DNA from: Pseudomonas grimontii
Lineage (GTDB): Bacteria > Pseudomonadota > Gammaproteobacteria > Pseudomonadales > Pseudomonadaceae
Length of the DNA stretch: 64,000 nt
Direction: 5' to 3'
Assembly: GCF_007858185.1 (NCBI RefSeq)
Contig: NZ_VFES01000027.1
Location: forward strand, 1-64,000
The number at the start of each line of letters is the position of its first letter. The stretch's first letter is position 1. A program made the position numbers and the translations under genes. The notes under the pieces are model-generated. The model saw nothing but the letters and a program-made list of their open reading frames with translations. It made no database searches and was not told the origin of the DNA. Shown here in pieces: positions 15,617 to 24,790 of this stretch.

Positions 15617-17275
15617 ATGCTGACCTTGCTCAATCTGCTTTCCGCCGTGACCCTGCTTATCTGGGGCACGCACATCGTCCGTACCGGCATCCTGCGGGTC
15701 TACGGTTCCAACCTGCGTCAGGTCATCGGGCAGAACATGTCCAAACGCTGGCTGGCATTTGTCGCCGGAATCCTGGTGACCGCCATGGTGCAGAGCAGCA
15801 ACGCCACGGCGATGCTGGTGACGTCCTTTGTCGGCCAGGGCCTGATGGGGCTGATGCCCGCCCTGGCGACCATGCTCGGCGCCGACGTCGGTACCGCGCT
15901 GATGGCGCGGGTGCTGACGTTCGACCTGTCCTGGCTGTCGCCGTTGCTGATCTTTCTTGGGGTGATCTTCTTCCTGTCGCGCAAACAGACGCGGGCAGGG
16001 CAGTTGGGCAGGGTCGGGATCGGCCTCGGGCTGATCATTCTCGCGCTGCAATTGATCGTCGAAGCCGCCGGCCCGATTACCCACGCCCAAGGTGTGAAAG
16101 TACTGTTCGCCTCGCTGACCGGCGACATTTTGCTCGATGCCCTGGTCGGCGCCTTGTTCGCGATGATTTCCTACTCCAGCCTCGCCGCCGTCCTACTGAC
16201 CGCCACCCTGGCCGGCGCCGGGGTGATCGGCTTGCACGTGGCCATCGGCCTGGTGATCGGCGCCAACATTGGCAGCGGTGTGCTGGCCTTCCTAAGCACC
16301 AGCATGCAGAACGCCGCCGGTCGCCAGGTCGCGCTGGGCAGCCTGCTGTACAAACTGATCGGCCTGCTGCTGATCATTCCGGTGCTTGACCCGCTGGTGC
16401 TGTGGATGGACGGCCTGGACTACAGCGCACAAGGCATGGTCATCACCTTTCACCTGCTCTACAACGTCAGCCGCTGCCTGATCCTGCTGCCCACTATCAG
16501 TCCGATGGCCAAGCTGTGCGCCTGGTTGCTGCCGGAGCGGGATGAGGTCAACGGCAAGGCCAAACCACGCCACCTGGACCTCACAGCCCTGACCACGCCG
16601 AGCCTGGCGCTGGCCAACGCCGCACGGGAAACCCTGCGCCTGGGTGATCTGATCGACAACATGCTCACCGCCATGCAGGAAGTGCTGCGCGGCAAACAAA
16701 CCGCCATCACCCAGGAAATGCGCAGCCTCAGCGATGACGTCGAGGCACTCTACAGCGCGATCAAACTCTACCTGGCGCAAATGCCCCGCGAAGACCTCAG
16801 CGAACAGGACAGCCGCCGCTGGGCGGAAATCATCGAGCTGTCGATAAACCTGAAACTGGCCGGTGACCTGATCGAGCGCATGCTGCGCAAAGTCCAGCAG
16901 CAGAAAACCTCGCAGCGTCGCCAATTCTCCGAAGTCGGCCTGGAAGAACTCACCGGCCTGCACAGCCAGTTGATCGCCAACCTGCGCCTGGGGCTGTCGG
17001 TATTCCTCAGTGCCGACCCGGAAAGCGCCCGCCAATTGCTGCGTGAAAAGCGCCGCTTCCGCGCCCAGGAGCGCCGCCTGGCCCACGCTCACGTCAGCCG
17101 CCTGCAACGCAAGATCGTGCAGAGCCTGGAGACCAGCTCGCTGCATTTGGAGCTGATTGCCGATATGAAACGCTTGAACTCGTTGTTTTGCAGCAGTGCT
17201 TATGTAGTCTTGGAAACGTCCGACACCGGCGCACTCTCCGCCGAAGATATTGCCGACATCACACATTCGCCCTGA
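15617..17275 (+). CDS. Na/Pi cotransporter family protein with PhoU-like C-terminus
   Basis: This 552-residue protein has two inverted Na/Pi-cotransporter II repeats in its first 310 residues. They are marked by VTAMVQSSNATAMLVTSF near residue 55 and by ISYSSLAAVLLTATLAG near residue 185, which carry the QSS-type substrate motif of the first repeat in altered form in the second. The last 230 residues are helical and PhoU-like. Bacterial members (NptA, YjbB) move phosphate with sodium, YjbB outward. Direction here is not known. It is a single gene with no other phosphate genes nearby. Confidence 0.88.
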   Translation: MLTLLNLLSAVTLLIWGTHIVRTGILRVYGSNLRQVIGQNMSKRWLAFVAGILVTAMVQSSNATAMLVTSFVGQGLMGLMPALATMLGADVGTALMARVLTFDLSWLSPLLIFLGVIFFLSRKQTRAGQLGRVGIGLGLIILALQLIVEAAGPITHAQGVKVLFASLTGDILLDALVGALFAMISYSSLAAVLLTATLAGAGVIGLHVAIGLVIGANIGSGVLAFLSTSMQNAAGRQVALGSLLYKLIGLLLIIPVLDPLVLWMDGLDYSAQGMVITFHLLYNVSRCLILLPTISPMAKLCAWLLPERDEVNGKAKPRHLDLTALTTPSLALANAARETLRLGDLIDNMLTAMQEVLRGKQTAITQEMRSLSDDVEALYSAIKLYLAQMPREDLSEQDSRRWAEIIELSINLKLAGDLIERMLRKVQQQKTSQRRQFSEVGLEELTGLHSQLIANLRLGLSVFLSADPESARQLLREKRRFRAQERRLAHAHVSRLQRKIVQSLETSSLHLELIADMKRLNSLFCSSAYVVLETSDTGALSAEDIADITHSP

Positions 17276-17332
17276 ACGTACGATGGCCCGTGAAGTCAGT
17301 TAAAGCTGACCTCACTCGCCAGGAAGCTAGTT

Positions 17333-18715
17333 ATGCGTCGCCTGTTGTTCGCTTGCCTGCTCATGGGTTCTGCCCACGTCTTCGCCTTTGACCGCCTGCA
17401 GGTCGAGGGCTACACCTTGCCCAACGGCCTGCAATTGTTGCTTAAACCGGGCACCGAACGTGGCCATGTGGCGATTCGCCTGGTTGTCGGCGTAGGCCTG
17501 GACGACTTCAGTTGCGAAGACAAGGAACTGCCGCACCTGCTCGAACACTTGCTGTTCAGCGGCCTAGACGGCGGCGGCGAAGGCGAGCTGGAAGACCGCA
17601 TGCAGGCCCTGGGTGGTGAATGGAACGCCTACACCAGCAACGCCGACACCACCTTTGTGATCGAGGCGCCCGCGCAAAACCAGCGCAAGGTGCTGGACCT
17701 GCTGCTGGCGATCATCACTCGCACCGAGTTGACCGACGCCAATATCAACGCGGCCAAGCGGGTGGTCGAACGCGAAGACGGCGGTCATTACTCTCACCTG
17801 CAACGCCTGCTCGACCGCCAGGACCTGGGCCACACCGCCAGTAATCAGTTGGCGGTGGAGCTGGGGCTCAAATGCGCCGAACGCGCCGAGGTCGATCACT
17901 TGACCCGCGATCAACTGGAGGCGCTACGCAAAAATTGGTACGCCCCCAACAACATGACCCTGATCATCGTCGGCGACCTCGACAAACTGCTGCCCGCCTA
18001 CCTGGAACGCACCTACGGCCAACTGGACCCGATCGAACCCAGCGAGCATCCGGCGCTGCCGCAAATCCAGCACGCCGCCGCCAGCCACCGCGACCTGATC
18101 CACGGCTGGGTGGGTGACAGTGCCAAACTGCACTGGCTGTTCCCCGAGCCGGTGCTGGACGACCAGCATGATGAAACCTACGACCTGCTCAAGGATTACC
18201 TGGACTGGGCGTTGTACCGCCAACTACGCCTCAAGCATGGCTTGTCCTACGGCCCCTGGAGCGAGCGCGAAGTGCTCGGCGGCGTTGGCTTCCTCAGCCT
18301 GAATGCCGACCTCGAGCGGGACAACCTCGCCGAAGCCGAGCAGGTGTTGCAAGACCTCAAGGCGCAACTGCTCAAGGACGGCCTTGACCCAACGGTATTT
18401 GCCCGCCTGAAACAGGCCGCCATCGCCCGCCAGGCCTGGGCCGTGCAGGGCAACAGCGCGCTGGCCGATTATTACTGGAGCGCCTCAGGCGATTATGACA
18501 ACGGCCACTTCAGCGACCCGGTCAAACGCATCAAGGCCGTGAGCCTGGAGCAGACCGGCCAGGCCATGCGCGAGTTACTAAAGCAACCGGGTTACTGGCG
18601 CATCGAGAAACCGCTGTTGAGTTACGACATGCTCAGCTGGATCGGCGCCGGCGTGCTCGGGCTGATTGCGATCGCGTTGATCGGCGTGCGCAGTTATCGC
18701 AAACGGATCGCGTAA
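17333..18715 (+). CDS. M16-family zinc peptidase, membrane-anchored
   Basis: This 460-residue protein is an M16 (pitrilysin/insulinase) peptidase. The inverted zinc motif HLLEH gives His68, Glu71 and His72, and a glutamate in VVERED near residue 146-148 fits the third metal ligand, so the active site looks intact. It starts with a signal peptide (MRRLLFACLLMGSAHVFA) and ends with a membrane helix (residues about 432-452) and RSYRKRIA. It would therefore hang in the periplasm on the inner membrane. Many M16 genes come in pairs; this one stands alone. Confidence 0.88.
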   Translation: MRRLLFACLLMGSAHVFAFDRLQVEGYTLPNGLQLLLKPGTERGHVAIRLVVGVGLDDFSCEDKELPHLLEHLLFSGLDGGGEGELEDRMQALGGEWNAYTSNADTTFVIEAPAQNQRKVLDLLLAIITRTELTDANINAAKRVVEREDGGHYSHLQRLLDRQDLGHTASNQLAVELGLKCAERAEVDHLTRDQLEALRKNWYAPNNMTLIIVGDLDKLLPAYLERTYGQLDPIEPSEHPALPQIQHAAASHRDLIHGWVGDSAKLHWLFPEPVLDDQHDETYDLLKDYLDWALYRQLRLKHGLSYGPWSEREVLGGVGFLSLNADLERDNLAEAEQVLQDLKAQLLKDGLDPTVFARLKQAAIARQAWAVQGNSALADYYWSASGDYDNGHFSDPVKRIKAVSLEQTGQAMRELLKQPGYWRIEKPLLSYDMLSWIGAGVLGLIAIALIGVRSYRKRIA

Positions 18716-18787
18716 TGAGGCACCGAACCCTGGGCTAAGACGTTATTCTGTCTGGGATTTTTTCCTATAAAGACTGCGAACCGCCGA

Positions 18788-19819
18788 ATGCAAAACCTGA
18801 CCCGCTTAATCACCCGCATCCTTGAACTGATGAAGCGCTACCCAGGGGTGATAGCACTCGGCGGTTTTATCTCGGGTGTGTGCAGCTTCATCCTGGTGGA
18901 TCGCCAGCAGGGCATGGCCAGTTGGATCGCAGTGATCATGCTGGTGAGCTGGCTGTGGCTGATGCTGGAAAACAGCTTTACCCAGCTGTTCACCAAAGTC
19001 TTCAAGCGGGAGATACCCGAACCCCTGCTGCGCTACGCGACCCAGATGATCCACCAGGAAAGTCTGTTCTTCGTACTGCCGTTCTTTTTCGTCACCACTG
19101 CCTGGAACAGCGGCCAATCCGTGTTCACCGGCCTACTCGGCGCGGCCGCGCTGGTGTCGATCGTCGACCCGCTGTACTACAAATGGCTGGCACCCAAGCG
19201 CTCGCTGTTCCTCGCGTTGCACACCCTGACCTTGTTCGCCGCGCTGCTCACTGCGTTGCCAATCATCCTGCACCTGACTACGGCCGAAAGTTACAAACTC
19301 GCCCTCGGCGTGGCCATGGCCTTGTCGATTCCAAGCCTGGCAGTGAGCCTACCGCTGCGCAGCCTCAAAGGCTGGGCGATGTTGCTCGGGGTGACGGCCG
19401 CCATTGGTTGTGCGGGGTGGTTCCTGCGCAGTTGGGTACCGCCAGCCACCTTGTGGATGACCGAAGTGGCGATCAGCACCCAGTTGCAGGACCGCACCCC
19501 AGGCGACGATCTCAAGGAGGTCAACGCCAGCCAACTGCGCAGCACCGGGCTCTACGCCTACACCGCGATCAACGCGCCGCGCGGCCTGGACGAGCGCATC
19601 TACCACGTGTGGAAATTCAACGGCAAAGAGGTCGACCGCATCGCTCTGGACATCCACGGCGGGCGCAAGGAAGGCTACCGCGCCTGGACCCACAAGCAGA
19701 ACTTCCCGCCCGAAGCGGTAGGGCGCTGGCAAGTCCAGGTGTTGACGGAGGACGGCCAGGTGATCGGCGTGCTGCGTTTTAAAGTGACGGACACAGCACA
19801 AACCGACAACCCAAAGTAG
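18788..19819 (+). CDS. DUF5924 family membrane protein with DUF2914-like C-terminus
   Basis: This 343-residue protein has about six or seven membrane helices in its first 220 residues and a soluble C-terminal part. That part (about 225-335, with LDERIYHVWKFNGKEVDRIALDIHGGRKEGYRAWT) fits the DUF2914 domain, which is predicted to be a periplasmic beta-rich module. No function is known to me. It precedes the MCE transport operon on the same strand by 54 bases, which may or may not mean cotranscription. Confidence 0.78.
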   Translation: MQNLTRLITRILELMKRYPGVIALGGFISGVCSFILVDRQQGMASWIAVIMLVSWLWLMLENSFTQLFTKVFKREIPEPLLRYATQMIHQESLFFVLPFFFVTTAWNSGQSVFTGLLGAAALVSIVDPLYYKWLAPKRSLFLALHTLTLFAALLTALPIILHLTTAESYKLALGVAMALSIPSLAVSLPLRSLKGWAMLLGVTAAIGCAGWFLRSWVPPATLWMTEVAISTQLQDRTPGDDLKEVNASQLRSTGLYAYTAINAPRGLDERIYHVWKFNGKEVDRIALDIHGGRKEGYRAWTHKQNFPPEAVGRWQVQVLTEDGQVIGVLRFKVTDTAQTDNPK

Positions 19820-19873
19820 GCAGGATCGTGCTATTACGTAGGAATTGTGGATAGCCAGACAAGCTCGGAGCTT

Positions 19874-21022
19874 ATGACCAGTAGTACCACGGCCGGCGCA
19901 GCCCACCTCGATACGTCCACCGCTCCCCCGTTACTGCGGATTACAGGGGACTGGACGCTTGCCCACTACGCAAACCTGAAGAAGCTGTCGGACAAGCTCG
20001 ACGGCCAATACGACGCCGGTGCGCGCATCGACCTCAATGGCCTCGGCGCCCTGGATACCGCCGGTGCCTCACTGCTGGTGGAGCTGCTGGGGCCCACCCG
20101 TATCGAACAATCCGCCGAGCAGACCGACTGCAGCCTGTCCGCCGCCGACCGCGCGCTGCTCAAGACCGTCTACCGCTCCCTCAACGATTTTTGCGTGCCG
20201 GACAAAGCACCGGAAGAAGCCACCGGCATTCAGGTGCTGGCGCGTATCGGCGGGGCCGTGGACAAGGTCTGGCAAGACAGCAAGCAATTGCTGGGCTTTA
20301 TCGGCCTGATCCTAGAAACCTTCGCCCGGGGCATTTTCCGGCCCAAGCGCTGGCGCGTGACGCCGATGGTCGCTCACCTTGAGCAGGTCGGCCTCGACGC
20401 CGCGCCCATCGTCGCCTTGCTGACCTTTCTGGTGGGCGCCGTGGTGGCGTTCCTCGGCGCTACGGTGCTCAAGAGTTTTGGCGCGACTATTTTCACCGTC
20501 GACCTGGTGGCGTTCTCCTTCCTACGGGAATTCGGCGTATTGCTCACCGCCATCCTGATCGCCGGCCGTACCGCCAGCGCCTTTACCGCGCAAATCGGCT
20601 CGATGAAAGCCAATGAAGAAATCGACGCCATCCGCACCCTGGGCCTGGACCCGATGGAATTGCTGGTGTTGCCGCGCGTGCTGGCGTTGCTGGTGGCGCT
20701 GCCGATGCTGACGTTTATGGCGATGCTGGCGGGGATCGTTGGCGGCGGCGTGGTCTGCGCCGTGGCCCTGGACATCTCGCCGGCGATGTTCCTCTCGCTG
20801 CTGCAATCGGACATTGGCGTGCAGCACTTCCTGGTCGGCATGGTAAAAGCCCCCTTCTTCGCCTTCCTGATCGCCGCCATCGGCTGTCTGGAAGGCTTCA
20901 AGGTCAGCGGCAGCGCCGAATCGGTCGGCGCCCACACCACCTCCAGCGTGGTGCAATCGATCTTTGTGGTGATCGTGCTGGATGCGGTTGCCGCGCTGTT
21001 CTTCATGGAGATGGGCTGGTGA
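19874..21022 (+). CDS. MCE-type ABC transporter permease with N-terminal STAS domain
   Basis: This 382-residue protein joins a STAS-like domain (about residues 15-115, LRITGDWTLAHYANLKKLSD) to an MlaE-type permease of about 260 residues. The permease has the conserved region RTASAFTAQIGSMKANEEIDAI-like pattern near residue 235, the cytoplasmic coupling helix of MlaE proteins. It acts with the three downstream genes to move phospholipids across the envelope. The start is uncertain: ATG at 19874 and GTG at 19847 both have ribosome sites that sit too close. In canonical Mla the STAS part is the separate MlaB; here it is fused. Confidence 0.85.
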   Translation: MTSSTTAGAAHLDTSTAPPLLRITGDWTLAHYANLKKLSDKLDGQYDAGARIDLNGLGALDTAGASLLVELLGPTRIEQSAEQTDCSLSAADRALLKTVYRSLNDFCVPDKAPEEATGIQVLARIGGAVDKVWQDSKQLLGFIGLILETFARGIFRPKRWRVTPMVAHLEQVGLDAAPIVALLTFLVGAVVAFLGATVLKSFGATIFTVDLVAFSFLREFGVLLTAILIAGRTASAFTAQIGSMKANEEIDAIRTLGLDPMELLVLPRVLALLVALPMLTFMAMLAGIVGGGVVCAVALDISPAMFLSLLQSDIGVQHFLVGMVKAPFFAFLIAAIGCLEGFKVSGSAESVGAHTTSSVVQSIFVVIVLDAVAALFFMEMGW

Positions 21023-21822
21023 GTCGGCTACACCGTGCGCCCACCGAGGCGGTGATTGAAGTGCGTGGCCTGTGCAATCGCTTTGGCAGCCAGCGCGTGC
21101 ACGAGAATCTCGACCTGGATTTGTACAAGGGCGAGATCCTTGCGGTGGTCGGTGGCTCCGGCAGCGGTAAATCGGTGCTGCTGCGCAGCATCGTCGGCCT
21201 GCGCCGGCCCAGTGAGGGCGAAGTGCGGGTGTTCGGTAAGAACCTGCCGAGCTTGCCGGAACATGAGCGCTCGCTGGTGGAACGGCGCTTTGGCGTACTG
21301 TTCCAGAAGGGCGCGCTGTTTTCCTCGCTGACGGTGACCGAGAACGTGGCGCTGCCGCTGATCGAACATGCAGGGCTCAGCCGCCGTGATGCCGAGCACC
21401 TGGCTGCGGTAAAGCTGGCGTTGGCCGGGCTGCCGCTGTCAGCGGCCGACAAATACCCCGCGTCATTGTCCGGCGGCATGATCAAGCGCGCAGCCCTGGC
21501 ACGCGCGCTGGCGCTAGACCCGGACATCCTGTTTCTCGACGAACCCACCGCCGGCCTCGACCCGATTGGTGCGGCGCAATTCGATCAACTGATCCTGACC
21601 CTGCGTGACGCGCTGGGCTTGAGCGTGTTCCTGGTCACCCATGACCTGGACACGCTCTACACCATCACCGACCGTGTGGCGGTGCTGGCGCAGAAGAAGG
21701 TGCTGGTGGCCGATGCCATCGATGTCGTCTCGGAAACGAACGACGCCTGGATTCACGAATATTTCCACGGCCCCCGAGGCCGCGCGGCATTGGATGCCGC
21801 TCAACCGCTCAACGAGGTATGA
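21019..21822 (+). CDS. MCE-type ABC transporter ATP-binding protein (MlaF-like)
   Basis: This 267-residue ATPase has a Walker A GGSGSGKS near residue 50, signature LSGGMIKRAALARAL and Walker B DILFLDEPTAGLD, followed by the switch histidine in VFLVTHDLDT. The signature LSGGM rather than LSGGQ is typical of the MlaF group. The GTG start overlaps the permease stop (GTGA), which implies coupled translation. It powers the permease encoded upstream. Confidence 0.93.
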   Translation: MSRLHRAPTEAVIEVRGLCNRFGSQRVHENLDLDLYKGEILAVVGGSGSGKSVLLRSIVGLRRPSEGEVRVFGKNLPSLPEHERSLVERRFGVLFQKGALFSSLTVTENVALPLIEHAGLSRRDAEHLAAVKLALAGLPLSAADKYPASLSGGMIKRAALARALALDPDILFLDEPTAGLDPIGAAQFDQLILTLRDALGLSVFLVTHDLDTLYTITDRVAVLAQKKVLVADAIDVVSETNDAWIHEYFHGPRGRAALDAAQPLNEV

Positions 21823-21823
21823 C

Positions 21824-22762
21824 ATGGAAACCCGAGCCCATCATGTGATGATCGGTCTGTTCAGCGTGATCGTGGTGGTCGGCGCGATGCTGTTTGGCCT
21901 GTGGCTGGCCAAATCCAGCGTCGACAGCGCCTTCCAGGATTACGAAGTGATCTTCAACGAGGCGGTCAGTGGCCTGTCCCAGGGCAGCTCGGTGCAGTAC
22001 AGCGGGATCAAGGTGGGCGATGTCATCAGCCTGCGCCTGGACCCCAAGGACCCGCGCCGCGTACTCGCGCGCATCCGCCTGGCCGGCCAGACCCCGATCA
22101 AGGAAGACACCCAGGCCAAACTCGCGCTGACCGGCATCACCGGCACGTCGATCATCCAACTCAGCGGCGGCACCCCGCAAAGTCCGGAGCTCAAGGGCAA
22201 GGACGGCAACCTGCCGGAGATCATCGCCTCGCCATCGCCTATCGCGCGGTTGCTGAATAACAGCAACGACCTGATGACCAGCATCAACCTGCTGCTGCAC
22301 AACGCCAATGACATGTTCTCTGCGGAAAACGTCGACCGCATCAGTAAAACCCTGGACAACCTGCAGCAAACCACCGGTGCCATTGCCGATCAGCGCGGCG
22401 ACATCAAGGTGGTGATGCAGCAACTGATGCAGGTGAGCAAACAGGCCAGCGCCGCCCTGGAGCAGACCACGGTGCTGATGCGTAATGCCAACGGTTTGCT
22501 CAACGATCAAGGCAAACAGGCCTTTGGCAGCGCCGAACAGGCGATGAAATCCCTTGAGCAAAGCACCGCCACCATCAATACCTTGCTGACCAACAACAAG
22601 GACTCGGTGAACAGCGGCATGCAGGGCCTCAACGAACTGGCGCCGGCGGTGCGTGAACTGCGCGAAACCCTCGGCTCACTGCGCGCCATCTCCCGCCGCC
22701 TGGAAGCCAACCCCAGCGGTTACCTGCTGGGCAGCGACAAGAACAAGGAGTTCACGCCATGA
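21824..22762 (+). CDS. MCE domain substrate-binding protein (MlaD/PqiB-like)
   Basis: This 312-residue protein has one N-terminal membrane helix (residues about 8-28, VMIGLFSVIVVVGAMLFGLW) and one MCE domain (about 38-120). A long helical tail rich in glutamine, serine and asparagine follows. MCE domains form hexameric rings that carry phospholipid between the membranes. The ATG lies one base after the ATPase stop with GAGG ahead. The long helical tail resembles tube-forming MCE proteins more than short MlaD. Confidence 0.9.
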   Translation: METRAHHVMIGLFSVIVVVGAMLFGLWLAKSSVDSAFQDYEVIFNEAVSGLSQGSSVQYSGIKVGDVISLRLDPKDPRRVLARIRLAGQTPIKEDTQAKLALTGITGTSIIQLSGGTPQSPELKGKDGNLPEIIASPSPIARLLNNSNDLMTSINLLLHNANDMFSAENVDRISKTLDNLQQTTGAIADQRGDIKVVMQQLMQVSKQASAALEQTTVLMRNANGLLNDQGKQAFGSAEQAMKSLEQSTATINTLLTNNKDSVNSGMQGLNELAPAVRELRETLGSLRAISRRLEANPSGYLLGSDKNKEFTP

Positions 22763-23373
22763 AGCGTGCTTACCAAATGATCGCCCCTGTGGCCCTGGCG
22801 CTGATCAGCGCATGCTCGATCCTGCCCAAGGCGGATCCGTCGGACGTGTACCGACTGCCCTCGGCCCAGGCCGTCAACCAGCAGGGAGCGCCGGTCAACT
22901 GGTCGCTGCGTCTGGCCAAGCCGCAGACCAGTGAGTTTCTCGACAGCGCGCGCATCGCCGTGGTGCCCAACGGCGATTTGATCAGCAGCTATGCGAACTC
23001 ACGCTGGAGCGACCCGGCGCCGGTGCTGTTGCGTAATCGCCTGATGGACGGTTTCCAAGGTGATGGGCGCGTGACGCTGTTGAGCACCGACGACACCAAC
23101 CTGCAGGCCGACTATGAGCTGGGCGGGCAGTTGCAGGCGTTTCAGAGTGAGTACCGCGGCAGTGCGGTAGAGGTGGTGATCCGCCTCGACGCACGCCTGG
23201 TGCGTGGGAGTGATCAGCGGATTATTGCCAGCCGGCGGTTTGAAGTGCACCAGCCGGTGACTGACACCAAAGTGCCGGCGGTGGTGGCCGGGTTTGGGTT
23301 GGCGGGAGATCAGTTGAACAGGCAGGTGGTGGAGTGGGTTGTTCAGCAGGGCAACGGGGCGGGGAAACGCTGA
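22759..23373 (+). CDS. ABC-type transport auxiliary lipoprotein (PqiC-like)
   Basis: This 204-residue protein has a lipoprotein signal with LISAC (Cys19) and the PqiC/YmbA-type domain (DUF330). It starts with DVYRLPSAQAV and ends with the helix LAGDQLNRQVVEWVVQQ. Such lipoproteins sit in the outer membrane as the receiving partner of an MCE transporter. The ATG overlaps the end of the MCE gene by four bases, so the four genes are one unit. Order and content match PA3211-PA3214 of P. aeruginosa as I remember them. Confidence 0.87.
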   Translation: MKRAYQMIAPVALALISACSILPKADPSDVYRLPSAQAVNQQGAPVNWSLRLAKPQTSEFLDSARIAVVPNGDLISSYANSRWSDPAPVLLRNRLMDGFQGDGRVTLLSTDDTNLQADYELGGQLQAFQSEYRGSAVEVVIRLDARLVRGSDQRIIASRRFEVHQPVTDTKVPAVVAGFGLAGDQLNRQVVEWVVQQGNGAGKR

Positions 23374-23380
23374 GGGCCTC

Positions 23381-23453
23381 ATCGGGGGCAAGCCCCCTCC
23401 CACATTTTGAGTGTATTCACAGATCAACATGTGGGAGGGGGCTTGCTCCCGAT
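23381..23453. repeat. REP pair in inverted orientation (REPIN)
   Basis: ATCGGGGGCAAGCCCCC with CTCCCACAT (23381-23405) faces ATGTGGGAGGGG with GCTTGCTCCCGAT (23429-23453) across 23 bases. The second unit has one change (CTCCC for CCCCC). This is the P. fluorescens-type REP in a doublet, placed between two convergent genes. Confidence 0.88.
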
Positions 23454-23466
23454 AGCAATCCAAGCC

Positions 23467-24696
23467 TCAGCCAAAGAACCAGTAGCACACCGCAATCGCC
23501 GCCACCACACCGGCAAATTCAGCCAGCAACGCGCACCCTACGGCATGCCGCGCCCGCTGGATGCCCACCGAGCCGAAGTACACCGCCAACACATAAAAGG
23601 TGGTTTCCGTACTGCCCTGAATCGTCGCCGCCACCAACGCCGGGAAGCTGTCCACACCCTGGGTCTGCATGGTCTCGATCAACATCGCCCGGGCCGCGCT
23701 GCCGGAGAATGGCTTGACCATTGCGGTCGGCAGGGCGTCGACAAAACGCGTGTCCATGCCGGTCCAGGCCACCACATGGCGAATACCTTCGAGGCCCAGA
23801 TCCAGCGCGCCGGAGGCACGTAATACGCCCACCGCACACAACATCGCCACCAGGTACGGCAACAGGTTCTTGGCGACATCGAAACCTTCCTTGGCCCCTT
23901 CGACAAACGCCTCGTACACCTTCACCTTGCGCAATGCACCGATCAGCAGGAACAGCATGATCAGGCCGAACAACGTCAGGTTGCCGAGGATCGACGACAG
24001 CCCGGCCAATGCGGTGGCCGAGAGGGTCGCCAGCAGGGCCATGAACCCACCCAGTACCAATGCGCCGGGAATCAGGTAGGCGAGCACCACCGGGTCCCAC
24101 AGCCGCAGGCGCTGCATCACCGCCACCGACAGCAGGCCCACCAATGTGGACGCACTGGTGGCCAGCAGGATCGGCAGGAATACCAGCGTCGGATCGGGCG
24201 CACCTTGCTGGGCGCGATACATGAAGATCGTCACCGGCAACAGGGTCAGGGAGGATGCATTGAGCACCAGGAACAGGATCTGCGCGTTAGTCGCCGTGTT
24301 CGGGATGGGATTGAGTTCTTGCAGTGCCTTCATGGCCTTCAGGCCGATAGGTGTTGCTGCGTTATCCAGGCCCAAGCCGTTGGCGGCAAAGTTAAGGGTG
24401 ATCAGGCCGATAGCGGGGTGACCGGCCGGCACTTCCGGCATCAAGCGCAAGAACAGCGGGCCAAGGGCCTTGGCCAGCCATTCGACAATCCCGGCTTTTT
24501 CGGCGATACGCAAAAAGCCCAGCCATAACGTCAGGGTGCCGAACAGCAGCACCATCACTTCCACCGACAATTTGGCCATGGCGAAAATGCTTTCAACCAT
24601 CGCCGCAAAAATCCCGGCGTTACCGCCGACCAGCCATTGCGCCAGTGCTGACACCATTGCCACGACAAAGAAGCCAAGCCACAGGCCATTGAGCAT
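23467..24696 (-). CDS. Nucleoside-recognition (Gate) domain protein, SpmA-SpmB fusion type
   Basis: This 409-residue membrane protein contains two Gate/nucleoside-recognition halves: the first resembles SpmA (MVLLFGTLTLWLGFLRIAEK), the second SpmB (GSTETTFYVLAVYFGSVGI). Helices number about ten. In Bacillus SpmA and SpmB act in spore core dehydration, but homologues occur in non-sporing bacteria with no known job. There is no spore gene here. It is convergent with the MCE operon and shares no operon with gltP, which ends 94 bases away behind a terminator. Confidence 0.82.
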   Translation of the reverse strand: MLNGLWLGFFVVAMVSALAQWLVGGNAGIFAAMVESIFAMAKLSVEVMVLLFGTLTLWLGFLRIAEKAGIVEWLAKALGPLFLRLMPEVPAGHPAIGLITLNFAANGLGLDNAATPIGLKAMKALQELNPIPNTATNAQILFLVLNASSLTLLPVTIFMYRAQQGAPDPTLVFLPILLATSASTLVGLLSVAVMQRLRLWDPVVLAYLIPGALVLGGFMALLATLSATALAGLSSILGNLTLFGLIMLFLLIGALRKVKVYEAFVEGAKEGFDVAKNLLPYLVAMLCAVGVLRASGALDLGLEGIRHVVAWTGMDTRFVDALPTAMVKPFSGSAARAMLIETMQTQGVDSFPALVAATIQGSTETTFYVLAVYFGSVGIQRARHAVGCALLAEFAGVVAAIAVCYWFFG

Positions 24697-24748
24697 CAGT
24701 TGAATCCCCCGAAAGATGGGGCGAATGATAGCGGGGCTGACAGAAACG

Positions 24749-24780
24749 ACAAACCCCGGATTTCCCGGGGTTTGTTTTGT
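24749..24780. terminator. Bidirectional-looking terminator hairpin
   Basis: Perfect 11-base arms ACAAACCCCGG (24749-24759) and CCGGGGTTTGT (24765-24775) enclose ATTTC. TTTTGT follows on the plus side; the minus side has a poorer T-run. It is placed just after the gltP stop, so it most probably ends gltP transcription. Confidence 0.78.
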
Positions 24781-24790
24781 TCAGCCGTTA

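Noticed and set aside
23467..24696. SpmA/SpmB likeness as sign of sporulation genes
   Set aside because: Fused homologues occur in many non-sporing bacteria and no other spore gene is present.
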